A stretch of DNA of 64,000 nucleotides. Origin: Echinarachnius parma. Its lineage: Eukaryota > Echinodermata > Echinoidea > Clypeasteroida > Echinarachniidae. Shown here in pieces: positions 24,700 to 35,772 of this stretch. A program made the position numbers and the translations under genes. Where the stretch lies: assembly GCA_037951105.1 (NCBI GenBank), contig JBAMJV010001862.1, positions 117,486 through 181,485 on the forward strand. Reading direction: 5' to 3'. The notes beneath the pieces were generated by a model. That model did not search any database and had not been told where the DNA came from. It saw only the letters and a list, made by a program, of their open reading frames with translations. How positions within the stretch are numbered: the stretch's first letter is position 1; the number at the start of each line of letters is the position of its first letter.

Positions 24700-25440
24700 A
24701 TAGAAATGCTCCAGCGAATTTAAGTGGTAGGTGAATCCGTAAAAAATCCACGAGCGAGCATCTTTAAGAATTGGTATACCGCCGGTAGAACACGTTGTCG
24801 GGACAGTAGTTGATCTTTTTCCCACACTATCTACAGCTCAGCTCTGCTCTGCTCTGGCACTATAATATGACGAGGTAACCTGAGAAACTACAGGGCAAAC
24901 TTTGACAGGTCGCGGTGTTAAATCCAATGTGTACGCAAGTCAGCTCCGCCGCTCAGTCAGGGGGGAAGCTCGGAAGATAAAATATATATGCCAAGTTTCC
25001 GAGAGAGAGCTAGCGCTAGCTCCGGATAGAGATTGTATGTTTGCACACTGTATGCGTGTTTATGTGCGTGGTAAGAGCGACAGTTTGTGCGTGTGACCGC
25101 TCTGCTAGCTCAACACTGGAATGACCCGTTTCGAGAGAGCGCACTGCAATAATGCAACTGCAAGGCAAGTGGAGAATTCCTCTACCCTCCTAAGTCCTAA
25201 GCTAATGTCCCTGGCAGACCAGCTAGTGCGTGGTATGTCACTCACTCACCCGGGCTCTGTTCCCTCGCTCACTCACTCAGCTCCAGTCAGTCACTTCATT
25301 TCGGTTCGCGGTTGCGTTTCAGCTTAGCTCACCTTCCCCTGGCCCTCTGTCCACTCACAGGAAGAGAGAGACGGGGAAAGAGGAGGAGAGAGGGGGGGAG
25401 AGAGGGCAGCTATGGGTGCTGCGCTGCCTGTGCTGCAAAG
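24700..25440 (-). promoter_or_regulatory. Candidate promoter / first non-coding exon of the minus-strand gene
   Basis: This patch is GC-richer and more CpG-containing than its surroundings. On the minus strand a TATA-like run (atatatattttat, near 24978-24992) precedes CpG-bearing sequence and a possible donor (tctcag|gttacc near 24870-24880). The start-codon exon at 12798-13049 has an acceptor and so needs an upstream non-coding exon; this is the best candidate for it within the window. Orientation and extent are inference. Confidence 0.3.
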
Positions 25441-26941
25441 TTTGATGCACCTGTAGGGTATCTTACAATGCAGAGTTTGAGCAGTGACGCAAACCATGCA
25501 TGCATGCATCCACCAACTAGGGGTACCGCTATACCAATACCATGTAGTACCAGTAACTCTTTGCATAGTCTCTGCATAGACCAGAGACATACTGTAGGTC
25601 TGCATAGACCATAGACCAAGGAGGTATTTCTAAATAAGAAACTACTGCAGAGTATACTGTATACATGTATGTGAACACACATGACTAGGAATAGGGGTGC
25701 TAGGTTGGTGAATTTTGGAGTCGATTAGTCTGCCACCCAGACCTCTTAAAAACATTTGACCCACGCATGATCGAGAGGGTTTGCAAAATCATTGACTTTT
25801 ACAAAGATAATATTTCTGGGGAACATTTGGTAAAGAGGCATATTAGTTGCAAGGTCAATTTCTATAAATGATTGATTTATATATACTAGTGAACAGAACA
25901 GAAATCAATTTCAGCAATGACTATAGCTCTAAATTGTGTATTCCTGTACAGAATGAAAGAAAGTATTCTACACTTGATATAAGGTGGCTACATATAAAAT
26001 ACATTCATAAACAGTTGTAAATTTCATCAAATCAATAATAAATAGGATTTACTTTTATTTGAATGTTGCTTTTTTTTCCCCCATGGACACGAGTAGAAGT
26101 AGATTGCAAGGCCCATGTTCTGACTATTCTGTGAAAGGTGAAAGAAAAAAAAGAAGAGAGAAAAAAAAGTTGAAAAGTTTGCTCAAAAGTGAAGAGTTTA
26201 CAAACCCTGTAACAGTCAAGGTCTTCACTGGTCTCCTTAGTCTAGTCATACAGACCCTTATGAATATATTGCCTGGCAGTGATGGTGGATTACACTCACA
26301 CCAAGGAGGTATACCTCCTTGCTCACACTCACAGACTACGGTTTACCACTCAAAATCAAATTCACAAGTACATTACCATTCTGTTGTGAGTCGTAGGCAA
26401 CGCATCGACAATGCATGGCTGGTGCTCAATGTTGACATACTAACACATGCATTGTCTATGTACACTGTACAACCAGAACATTGTGCATTTACTATTTAGC
26501 GCGTAAATGATGTTAGATGTGCCTAGATGAATTAAGGCAAATCTTAAATGCTCATACATGGCCAATGTTAGTTACAAAATCGGTTATCGTGCCAATTTTG
26601 TTGTCTTATGAATATGCGGAGGAGGATGGGACCTTACTTATGCTATTAAATTCATCAATCCATTTATCTAAAAAACTAGTGAGCGTAGCTTACAAAAGAG
26701 AGTTTAATCCATGGGAGACAAGTCAACTTTTGGTTTGAGGACAAAAAATGCATTATCTATAAAACTATTGATCCAAACCAGAGATTTCTTGGCCACCAAC
26801 CTCACAGGAACGACATCTAAAGGATTTTTTAATTTCATGAACTTTCACATTTCCCTTCTTGTAGTGCCTGATCATGTAGTCGGGCTTTTAGCGCTGAATC
26901 CCCCGGTAGTTATCACGTTGCTGTTTAAAAAAATGTCTTTA
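25441..26941. other. Non-coding stretch with small palindromes
   Basis: No gene is supported. The perfect 20-bp palindrome CAAGGAGGTATACCTCCTTG is at 26302-26321, and a half copy (ccaaggaggtat) is at 25616. Open frames of 146 and 88 aa here lack any recognisable domain. Confidence 0.5.
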
Positions 26942-27176
26942 AGGCCTGGTCACATATCACCGGATAGCGTAAACTGATGCCCGACGTAAAGAAAATTTGC
27001 GAAATCAGTCTTATCCATTGCTGCATGCACACAACGTTCTGCCAGATAAAGAAACATACATCGCCTGACAAGCAATGGACAAGAAACGCATACAAACGGT
27101 GATGAACGGATTGAAAATTGTTCTCTCCGTCGGGCATGCATCCGTTTACGCTATCCGGTGATATGTGACCGGGCCT
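26942..27176. mobile_element. PIF/Harbinger-like MITE with TTA target duplication
   Basis: A 235-bp element whose ends, AGGCCTGGTCACATATCACC and (reverse complement) AGGCCCGGTCACATATCACC, form a 33-bp inverted repeat continuing into GGATAGCGTAAAC. It is flanked by TTA on both sides (26939-26941, 27177-27179). A TTA duplication and GGNCNNGTCACA-type termini are the hallmark of PIF/Harbinger. There is a second internal inverted pair around 'gatgcccgacg'/'cgtcgggcatg'. Non-autonomous. Confidence 0.85.
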
Positions 27177-29479
27177 TTAGAAAGGGTAAAAATCAAGTCC
27201 GTCCGCCCACGTGGTTATAAATCACCTGATGGATGGGGGCAATACAATACTCTCCTGCAGGTATACATTCTCATCAATGATTAACCTTATAAAGGCCGTC
27301 AAATAATAGAGAATGTCAATTCACTCCCATTATGCACGTACAGATGTGAGTGAATTTGTGCATCTTTTTTTAAATTGTAGTTGTGCACGTACGTGTGTTG
27401 GATGCTTCGATCTTTGATAATTATTTTTTTTTTTTGGGGGGGGGGGGGGTGGGAGGGGCAGATCTACAATGACATTTGTTCTATCCTGTATGAAATAAAT
27501 GTGAAATATACAAAGTGTAACACCTTTTAGGCTCTTCTTAATCATATGATTCAAGTTTTTACTGAACTTGAAGATGAAAGGAAGAAAGGTGACTTTAAAG
27601 GGATCTAGTAACTTTGTTGACATGTGCAAAAAGTGATGAATGGTTGAAACAATGTATATTGTCATTTGTTGTTATCTGATATGTCCACTATAGGTATTGT
27701 GTGAAAATTTCAAGTTAAATGGACGTTTTGGCCAAGTAATGAGCAAAAATGCAAAGTGATATTCACTACTAAACTCACTGCAGTGACTTTGTACATGGTG
27801 ACAACTATCCAGTGGATAGTTTAACATCTGAACACTTCAAAACATTTGAAAAACCGAAACCTGTCCCATGCTTCTATTGTTGATACAAATACAACACGGT
27901 ATGAAGGAACCGCTAGAATTCCAATTGGATTTTGAGGATTTGGACAATGTTACTAGATCCCTTTAAGTTTAAAACAAACTGGCAAATAAGCTAATTTGCT
28001 GCACTTGTTACAACCCCAAATCTCCTGACAGTGACAGCTAGAGCAAATATTTGCCTAATTAGGACCCATGATTCCAAACCAACAAGTCCACATTATTGGT
28101 ATAGGCTTATCATAAAACAAAAAAAAATCTCAAGTTTGTCTAGTGCATACAATGCATGAATAGGATCTGGACAGTGTCAGAAATCTTTGTCTATATACAC
28201 ATGCAGCTCCAAAAAACTGCATATAAACTATTCAATACACATGCATGATACAGATTATTTCCAACAAGATAGGCACATAAACCAACTATCAGTATTCAAT
28301 ATACAGGACTCAACACTTACGATCAAACAAGAGATAAATTTACCAAGCAGATCAAGCTACCTAGCATAATTATTGTTTTTTTGGTTCACAATTTGTTCAT
28401 GGGCAAGTAAATTTTCTGTTTGGGCAAGTAACATTTGAACATTCCAGATTTTGATTGGCCTAACGGGCAAGAAGAAAAAAAGTCAGTGTGGAGGCTTGCA
28501 AGATACGAGATTGATAAAGATTATTTAGAACATGACGGTAAATTGACATGGACGTTGGTACATGCAGATCTTGAAGCCAGGAGTCGCAGCAGTCTATAGG
28601 CCTGTGGACAATGGTTGATAGTGATTATTTAGAACATGGTGGTACATTGACATGGACGTACACGCAGATCATGAAGCCAGCTAGGAGCCGCAGCAGTCTA
28701 TTGGCCTGGTCTCACGCAGGGACTAGTAATGGGCTGGCCCAGGGAGCCTGCCACACTCAATTAGGGGCCGCTGATCGCCCCTGTCAAGAGGAAGGGGGTT
28801 AACCCCTACAACACCGGGCCCATGTAGAGACTATATAGTTTAACATGTTCCCTATTAGATTTTGTAATTCCCATAGAGTTAATACAGGACCCACTGGATT
28901 CCCCTAGGCAATGGGTTAAAGGGAAACAACACCCCAAAATAGTTCTTTGATATATCAAACTGATTACTTTTTTTGTAATCCATTCCACTAGTCAGCATAG
29001 AAATAATATGTGTCTCTAAAATATTTTCATTCAAACTTGATTATCATAACATCTTCTACAGAACCATGCAAACAGTATGATGATGAGTTTTCAAATTAGG
29101 ATAACATTTTTTTCTGTAAACCTATTTCTGACCGTTTTTGTTGAAAGGACTCGTCAATATATTCTCTTTCATATGTTAGATCGTTATTGTTAGGTGCTGG
29201 GTCCCTTTAACCCATTCACAACCGAGGCCTATTGCATAAAAAGTTGCAATCAATCGAGAGTTATTATCAAACAAAAGCCAGAAAATGTAATGCGCATTTT
29301 AGCGGACTTGTTTGATTGGAACTGTTCAGGTTAGGGTTTCTAGGGTTTGTGTGTGTATGTGTGTTTGTCTGTCTGTGTGTTTGTGAGTATGCATATATAA
29401 CCTGGGAATACATTTGTGGATGTTCTATGGTATTTATATGTGTGTGTCAATCCCTTTTTCATCCTTGTCTCTTTTAATC
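27177..29479. other. Non-coding stretch with interspersed repeats
   Basis: No exon is supported. It contains a T-run plus G-run (27424-27450), an inverted copy of the 'gggcaagtaa' family (28390-28500), a roughly 100-bp direct duplication near 28510-28700 ('gattatttagaacatg' ... 'agccgcagcagtcta') and the 'gagttaatacaggacccac' dispersed repeat near 28870-28930. Confidence 0.55.
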
Positions 29480-30560
29480 TTTTTCTTTTGAGAAGGCGAC
29501 CAGAATCAAACCCGACTGCCATTTAGAGTACTCCCATGCAGGGTAAAGCGGTTGGAGGTGGCCATGATGGTAAAACAAGATCTTCAAACAAACTTCAAAT
29601 CTACTTCCCATTTCAAACCATGTCTGTCTATTTTGCTTAACTTCGGTCTATCATTAGATTCTCTTTATTTGACGGTGACTAGAATCGAACCCGACTGACA
29701 TTTAGAGTTCTGCCTCTCAGGGCAAAACTATAGGAGGTAGTAATGATGCTGCTAGTACTATGGAAAGAAATATTCATCAAACCAATTTCACATCTACTTT
29801 TTAGACATTTTAGACAATCTCTCTCTCTGTGTGTCTATTTTTCAATTTCTGTCGATCATTTGATTCTTCTGTCTATCAACTGATTCTTAAGATGTGATGG
29901 CTACTAGTATTAATCCCGTCTGCCATTTTAAAGTTCTCCCACACAGGGCAAAACTATAGGAGGTAGTAACGATGCTGCAAGTATGGAAAGAAGTATTCAT
30001 TCACCAACTTCACATCTCCTTTTAAACAATCTCTCTCTCTCTGTGTCTATCATTCATCTTCTGTCTATCATTTGATATTTCTGATGTGATGGCTACTAGT
30101 ATTCATCCCGTCTGCCATTTAAAGTTCTCCCACACAAGGCAAAACGATAGGAGGTAGTAACGATGCTGCAAGTATGAAAATAAGTATTCTTACACCAACT
30201 TCACATCAACATCTACTTTAAAAAAAATCTTGTGTCTATCATTTGATTCTCTTTTTGTAATGGAGGGTAGAATTAATCCCGTCTGCCATTTAGAGTTCTC
30301 CCACGCAGGGCAAAGCGATGGGAGGTAGCTATGATGCTGTGACGAAAGAAAGCAAAATTCTCAAATATTTAACTTCAAATCTACTACTCATTTGAGACTA
30401 TTCCTGTGTTTGCCTTTTGTTGTTGTTGTTGTTGTATTTTCAGTCTATCATTTGGTTCTTCTATTTCCGATGGCGACTAGAATCAAACCCGACTGCCATT
30501 TAGAGTTCTACCACGCAGGGCAAAGCGATGGGAGGTAGTTATGATGCTGTCACTATAGTG
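29480..30560. repeat. Six-copy tandem array with tRNA B-box-like motifs
   Basis: Six copies of a 60-90-bp conserved core (attta(a/g)agttctcccac, then gcagggcaaa and aggaggtag) occur at about 29521, 29700, 29925, 30117, 30288 and 30498, spaced 171-225 bp. Upstream of each is 'ga(c/t)tagaatcgaaccc'-like sequence. On the minus strand it reads GGGTTCGATTCTAGTC in the second copy, an exact match to the pol III B-box core GGTTCGANTC. Spacer sequence is variable. Confidence 0.75.
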
Positions 30561-30708
30561 GAGTAGGATTCTCTTGCCCGATCAGAAAATACTTCACAAT
30601 TTAGACATTTTCTGTGTATGTTTGTGTTAGTCTGCGAATGTTCATGTGCATTTTAACAAAAACATTATTTGAATAAATTTTGGAAACCAGCAATTTTGAT
30701 TTGTTGGT

Positions 30709-30890
30709 TAAAAAAAAAAAAAAAAAAAAAAAAATGTGTGTGTGCGCATTGGTATGTGTATGTCCTTGTATGTCAATTTTTTAGTGTGACAGTATTTGTA
30801 TGTGTGTGTGTGTGTGTGTGGGTGTCCTTGTATGTCAATGTTTGAGTGTGACAGTATTTGATATGTGTGTGTGTGTGCATTTGTGTTTGT
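30709..30890. repeat. A-run plus (TG)n microsatellite
   Basis: About 24 A followed by TG-rich sequence, with the phrase 'tccttgtatgtcaat(t/g)tttgagtgtgacagt' duplicated at about 30762 and 30823. Confidence 0.85.
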
Positions 30891-31048
30891 TAAAGTAAGT
30901 ACAAAGCAAGGACAAATCACGAAGAAGATTTTCCTGAACAATAATAATCCTTGGTATTGTCCACACATAACTAACAATGAGTTTGTGCTCTGGTCCATTG
31001 GTCGATCAACAAAACATAGCTGTAAATATCAAATGATCAACCCATCTA

Positions 31049-31228
31049 CAGTCAAACCTGTCCTAGCGGCCACCTGTCTATAGCAGCCAACCTGCCTATA
31101 GTGGCCACCAAAAGTGATCCCCTGCAGTGAGGAACAATGTTTAGGAACCTGTCTACAGAGGTCACCTGTCTACAGTGGCCATGTTTATTGTTTCCCTTGG
31201 TAGGTCATTATATGCAGGTTTTTACTTG
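31049..31228. mobile_element. Tc1/mariner-like MITE, copy 3
   Basis: It begins TA-CAGTCAAACCTGTCC and ends CAGGTTTTTACTTG-TA, with internal 'tatagtggccacc' phrases as in copies 1 and 2. The right terminus is mutated. Confidence 0.6.
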
Positions 31229-31239
31229 TAGATGTGGAC

Positions 31240-31443
31240 AAGGATTATGGGTACTTGGTCAGGTGTTAATTAGCCTTCAGCGCCCGGTGGGCTGCTGGGC
31301 TAGTATGCTCTCCAGGGAGTTGAGATTGTGTGCAAGATAATTGTGCGGGTTTGACCTGTACCTGTTGACCAAGGGTAATAATAAAGCGCTTAGAAACATT
31401 GTATTAAGCGCTATATAAATGTAATATATTATTATTATTATTA
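31240..31443 (+). mobile_element. SINE-like repeat with L2/CR1-type 3' tail
   Basis: The 3' part reads 'aataaagcgcttagaaacat', then 'aagcgctatataaatgtaat' and a (TTA)n tail. That tail is shared by many L2/CR1-mobilised SINEs in marine deuterostomes. The 5' boundary and any pol III promoter are not clear; the start given is approximate. Confidence 0.5.
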
Positions 31444-32221
31444 TCAGCTTCAACTTCAATAATGACAACCATTTTCTTCCTGATGATGATAAGATATGAC
31501 AGGCCCCATGCTGGGATGAAGACAACCCCAGTGATATTGATAGACAAGTCAAAAACATACATGTACAAGATGCACAACCTTATTTATTTTTACTCCCATT
31601 GTCCCTCACCAAAAATAATTATATACAAATTTTCAACATATTTCGCAAAATTCAAAAAGATGGGGAAAAAAACTCGGAGATATTGGATACTAGTAGTTCA
31701 AAGACATGGGAAGACATGCACACACAATAAAACTAATCCACAATGTTGGTTGATCAAAATAACCCGTTTGGAAATGCATTACAAACCTAACTTTTAAACT
31801 TAGTTCCACAAAAAAGAGAGAACAAACTCTAAAGATAGTTATAAAAATTCAAAGACAAAGGAAGGTGTTCAAGATACAGACTTCTGCAGAAGTTTACTTT
31901 AGCTTGGTCAAACCCAAACTAAAATGGTCAAAACATTTCTAAAAAGGGGAAAATCCCTATTTAAGATATTGAACAATATTGTTTTGTTATATTCACCCCC
32001 ACAACCAGTCATTCTTTTCTCAAAATGTTCAATGTTTTTCCTCAAAGTATAAAAAGAGGAAGGAAACCCTAGTAATAGACAATTAAAGGGATAGTTGAGT
32101 TCTGGTAAGGAGAGTACAGTTTTGGTGAAACTGAATTTTAGTAACCAAAACCTGCATCATTACATTACAAACTAATAGTTATAACTAGAAAGGAACACAA
32201 AATTACAAATGACGTAGTAAA
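31444..32221. other. Non-coding stretch left of the DIRS element
   Basis: AT-rich, no supported gene. It ends at the DIRS insertion point. Confidence 0.5.
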
Positions 32222-32262
32222 GATTAAATGAATCTTAGTGATTTCATTAACCATTAGAGATA

Positions 32263-32411
32263 CTAACCAACCCCCTTCAACATTTGTATATCCATTTGGA
32301 TGCACAGAAAACAACTCGCTAAAAACCACCCTAAAAAGAAACTGCCTTGGACCGAGACTACTCCCCTATATATACCAGGCGCTGGGCCATAATTGTCCTC
32401 TTTCAATTGCG
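32263..32411. repeat. DIRS right inverted terminal repeat (element orientation)
   Basis: About 149 bp starting ctaaccaacccccttcaaca match the reverse complement of 38612-38760 with only a few differences. Confidence 0.92.
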
Positions 32412-32449
32412 CACGACTACCGACGCGGGGAGGACGGGAGGGAATTTAT

Positions 32450-32547
32450 GAAGGGGGTTGGTTAGTATCTCTAATGGATAATGAAATCACTAAGATTCAT
32501 TTAATCCATATCGAGATCCCTAACCAACCCCCTTCAACATTTGTATA
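32450..32547. repeat. DIRS internal complementary region
   Basis: The left half (32450-32509) is the reverse complement of the low-coordinate tip plus start of its repeat. The right half (about 32505-32547, 'ccatatcgagatccctaacc'...) is the reverse complement of the high-coordinate tip. The junction passes through a shared TAATC (GATTA). It lies between the recombinase stop and the terminal repeat, as in DIRS-1. Confidence 0.92.
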
Positions 32548-32617
32548 ATCCCTGACCCACACAAATAATATAAATGAAGTACACTTACTGACTGGAGGAG
32601 GGGTCGGCCCACGCATA

Positions 32618-33613
32618 CTACATGGAGCCAGCCGCCAGAGCCGCCTCAGCAAAGGACGGACGTCCGGCCACCACGTCCCGTAGGTAGCATGACACGAATG
32701 TGTTTGATGACGCCCAGTAAGCCGCCCGTTTAATTTCGTCCACGGAAGCTCCGTTAAAGAGAGCCCACGAAGCAGCCATCGCCCGGGTTTCGTGGGCATG
32801 GGCAGGTGATTGCACCAGCGCGTCATCTCCTGCTGCGTGGATCGCCAGTACCAGCCATCGTGAGACAGTGGCCGTTGAAACGGGGAGATGAGGACGGATT
32901 GAGGAGATGAAAAGGACAGGGGAGGACCTTACTGACTCGGTACGTTTGATGTACCAGCGCAGAGCTCGAACCGGGCACCAAAGACGGTCCGCCCGCACCG
33001 ATGAGAGCGAGGAGATCGTGGGGAGGAAAATCTCAACCGGAGGGGAACCCGCTGTTTGATTTTTCGCTATGAATCCAGGGGAGGGGATCAGTCTAACTCC
33101 ACCCCTCTCCCACCGCACATGTCCCTTCGCCAGGGACAGGGCATGGAGGGCGCTCCGCCTCTGGCCCGAGGCAATCGCCAGAAGGAACGCAGTCTTCACT
33201 GCCACCTGCTTCAGAGGGGCCTCCGCCATAGGTTCGAACGGGGCGCGGGCCAGGGCCTGGAGCACGCGAGTCAGGTCCCAGGACGGCACCAGGGACCTGG
33301 AGGGCGGGCGTTTGATGAAAAACGCCTTCATAATTCGGGATATCGATTCGTTAGAGGCTACCGTGGATCCATCGGGGAAGCCAGCATGCACCGCCCCGAT
33401 GGCCGAGCGGTACCCCCGCACCGTGGCTAACGCCAGACCTTCATCGAATAGTTCAATTAGGAAATCCACTATCTTCCCTAAATGGGCAGTACGGGGATCA
33501 CACCCCCGTTCCCTGCACCACACTCCGTACCGGGAGAGACGAGAATCGTAGGTCCGTCTTGTTGAAAGACGCCATGATGATGCGATGAAATCTGCAGCGC
33601 GCTCTGAAAGGCC
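32618..33613 (-). CDS. DIRS tyrosine recombinase (YR)
   Basis: 331 residues from GLSERAADF to the stop carry a phage-integrase-type tyrosine recombinase: an N-terminal SAM-like helical part (SSWRLSTRRTYDSRL), catalytic Arg in ASGQRRSALHAL (about 150-153), HETR (His274, Arg277) and nucleophile Tyr310 in FVSCYLRDV. It would insert the circular element by strand exchange in the nucleus. No Met lies near the domain start. The frame stays open far upstream (to 35467), but that part overlaps the RT frame and is a shadow. Expression probably needs frameshifting from, or fusion with, RT-RNase H, whose end it overlaps by about 136 nt. The start given is the domain boundary and not a proven initiator. 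Confidence 0.9.
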   Translation of the reverse strand, partial: GLSERAADFIASSWRLSTRRTYDSRLSRYGVWCRERGCDPRTAHLGKIVDFLIELFDEGLALATVRGYRSAIGAVHAGFPDGSTVASNESISRIMKAFFIKRPPSRSLVPSWDLTRVLQALARAPFEPMAEAPLKQVAVKTAFLLAIASGQRRSALHALSLAKGHVRWERGGVRLIPSPGFIAKNQTAGSPPVEIFLPTISSLSSVRADRLWCPVRALRWYIKRTESVRSSPVLFISSIRPHLPVSTATVSRWLVLAIHAAGDDALVQSPAHAHETRAMAASWALFNGASVDEIKRAAYWASSNTFVSCYLRDVVAGRPSFAEAALAAGSM

Positions 33614-35772
33614 GTCCTGGCCCGCGGACACCCGGACAGAGGCCACAATACCAATCTGAGCGTGCGCGGGAACGGGTGGGGGAGGCCGGACAGCGGCTGC
33701 ACCACCAGATCCACCCGAGGGGGAAGGCTGCGAGGCAGCGCTACCAACAAGGATACTAGAGTCTGAAACCAGGGCCGGGCCGGCCACATCGGGGCCACCA
33801 ACAGCAGCTCGGCCCTGTCTTCCACCACCTTCCGAAGCACCAGGGGGATGAGGGGGAAGGGGGGGAAGGCATAGCCCCGGATCCCCTGCCACGAGACGGA
33901 GAACGCATCCTCCGCCCAGGCTCGGGGATCCCGGGCCCGCGAACAGTACGCGTCTAGTTGGCGATTTATGGCCGACGCGAACAGGTCTACCCCCGGACAC
34001 GGGAAGGACCTGCAAATTTGGTTGAAAACTACTGGGTGGAGATGCCACTCCGACGGAAGGAAACGGCCGCGGGAAAGGAAATCCGCAATTACATTGTGGT
34101 CTCCTGGTACGTGGACTGCTAGCAAGACCACGCCGTGTTCCCGGCAGGAGGTCCACAGGTCCAGTGCCAAGCGACACAACGGGAGGGACCTCGTGCCCCC
34201 CTGCCTGTTTACATACGCCACTACCGTGGAATTGTCTGAGACCACTCTGACTGTTCGCCCCCGTAAGGACGGGAAAAACTCGTGAAGGGCCAGTCTCACT
34301 GCATACATTTCCAGAATGTTGCTGTGGAGGTCCGCTTGGAGGGGGGACCAAAGCCCCGAGATGTAGCGGTCTCCCATGTACGCCCCCCACCCAATCTTTG
34401 AGGCATCGGTGGTCACTGTCACCGAGGGGGAGGGCTTTCTGAACGCCTTCCCCTGCGAAAGGAATTGAGGGTCCGCCCACACCGCACAGGCCCTCCTGGC
34501 CTCGTCGGTGAATGGCACCTGGGTTCGAGGGGAGTCCACGGCCTGTCGAAAGTAGGCCTGGAGGAACATCTGCACGGGCCGGATGAAGAGACGGCAATCT
34601 GGCACTAGGTCCACCAAGCTGGTGAGGTGGCCGAGAAAAACCTGCCACAACTCCGCCGGGGAGGTGGGGCTCGAACGTAATCGGAGAACGACGCCCTGGA
34701 CTGCCGCCACTCGGTGGGCCGCAGGGCGGGCCAGCTGGGACACTAGGTTGAGTTCGGCCCCCAGGAACACTGGGGTCTGGGAGGGAGTCAATTCCGACTT
34801 CCGCTCGTTGATGAGGAAGCCCAACGATCTGACTAGCTCGAGGGTCTCTGCAAGGTGCCGGCGGAGAGCGGCCTCCGAAGGGGCCACCACCAGCCAGTCG
34901 TCCAGGTAGACGAAAATTTTGATCCCTCGAGACCGAAGGAACCCCGCCACTGCCGACACCAACCTGGAAAAAACTCTGGGAGAGGACTTCAGGCCAAAGG
35001 GGAGGACCTGATACTGGAAGGTCCGCAGTCCTACCTGGAACCCCAGGAACCGCCAGCAGTGCGGATGGACGGGGACATGGAGGTACGCATCGGAGAGATC
35101 TATGGACGCTGCCCATTCGCCCGGCTCGAGGAGGGGGAGGATGGAAGCGAGGGTCTCCATACGAAAATGAACATCCGGGACGAAACGATTGAATCTTTTT
35201 AAGTTCAGGATTAACCGGAAATCCCCTGTCCGCTTGGGCACCAGGAATACCGGTGAGAGGCACAACGACGGGGAGTCGACCACCTCCACAATGGCCCGCT
35301 TGGCCAGAAGTGAGTCGATCTCCGCCCAAACCGCCGCTCGCCGCACCTGCGACTGCGGCAGAGCCGTGGGGAAACGAAGGGTACCGGGGAAGGAGGGCAG
35401 TAGACTGATGCGCAAGCCCTGCGCGACCGTGGAGAGGACGAACGAGTCCACGGAGATGTCTGCCCACCTTTCCCGGAAGCCGGAAAGGCGGCCTCCCACT
35501 GGCCCCGAGGCCACACTCTCCACTACGCCACCGTCATGACTGGCCAAAGGAGGCAGGACGGCCACGTCTGCCACCTCTAGGGCGCCTAGCCGCCCCTCGT
35601 CCACGAAACGGGGCAGGCTGACGACCGGAGGAGAAACCACGACCGGAGAAGGAACCACGACCGGGGAAGGGACCACCCCACGCAGGAGGTCCGTCACGGG
35701 CAACGACCTCGCCTCGGGCCGGAGCACGAGTCGCTCTGGAGTCGTGGGACGTACGCCGCCGACCGGAACCAC
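33478..35772 (-). CDS. DIRS reverse transcriptase-RNase H polyprotein
   Basis: 764 residues. RT: palm Asp225/Asp228 in ASIDLSDAYLHVPV, LPFGLKSSPRVF (257-268), YLDD at 289-292. RNase H: TTDASKIGWGAY (Asp456), NILEMYAVRLAL (Glu488), VSDNSTVVAYVNRQGG (Asp513) and HVPGDHNVIADFLSR (Asp564). After that comes a region typical of DIRS (VDLFAS...DAFSV...YAFPPF...APMWPARPWF, about 590-670), often annotated as a methyltransferase-like remnant; I do not see a clear SAM-binding motif. It makes element cDNA and removes the RNA strand. The N-terminal roughly 90 residues are Pro/Val-rich and overlap the gag end by 239 nt in another frame. No stop or frameshift is present. Confidence 0.93.
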   Translation of the reverse strand: MVPVGGVRPTTPERLVLRPEARSLPVTDLLRGVVPSPVVVPSPVVVSPPVVSLPRFVDEGRLGALEVADVAVLPPLASHDGGVVESVASGPVGGRLSGFRERWADISVDSFVLSTVAQGLRISLLPSFPGTLRFPTALPQSQVRRAAVWAEIDSLLAKRAIVEVVDSPSLCLSPVFLVPKRTGDFRLILNLKRFNRFVPDVHFRMETLASILPLLEPGEWAASIDLSDAYLHVPVHPHCWRFLGFQVGLRTFQYQVLPFGLKSSPRVFSRLVSAVAGFLRSRGIKIFVYLDDWLVVAPSEAALRRHLAETLELVRSLGFLINERKSELTPSQTPVFLGAELNLVSQLARPAAHRVAAVQGVVLRLRSSPTSPAELWQVFLGHLTSLVDLVPDCRLFIRPVQMFLQAYFRQAVDSPRTQVPFTDEARRACAVWADPQFLSQGKAFRKPSPSVTVTTDASKIGWGAYMGDRYISGLWSPLQADLHSNILEMYAVRLALHEFFPSLRGRTVRVVSDNSTVVAYVNRQGGTRSLPLCRLALDLWTSCREHGVVLLAVHVPGDHNVIADFLSRGRFLPSEWHLHPVVFNQICRSFPCPGVDLFASAINRQLDAYCSRARDPRAWAEDAFSVSWQGIRGYAFPPFPLIPLVLRKVVEDRAELLLVAPMWPARPWFQTLVSLLVALPRSLPPRVDLVVQPLSGLPHPFPRTLRLVLWPLSGCPRARTAFQSALQISSHHHGVFQQDGPTILVSPGTECGAGNGGVIPVLPI

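Noticed and set aside
26059-26499. 146-aa plus-strand frame
   Set aside because: Composition like non-coding DNA; contains the 20-bp palindrome; no splice or domain support.
33614-35467. Very long minus-strand open frame upstream of the recombinase in its own frame
   Set aside because: It overlaps the RT-RNase H domain in another frame and has no domain motifs. High GC explains the lack of stops; only the part from about 33613 down is the recombinase.
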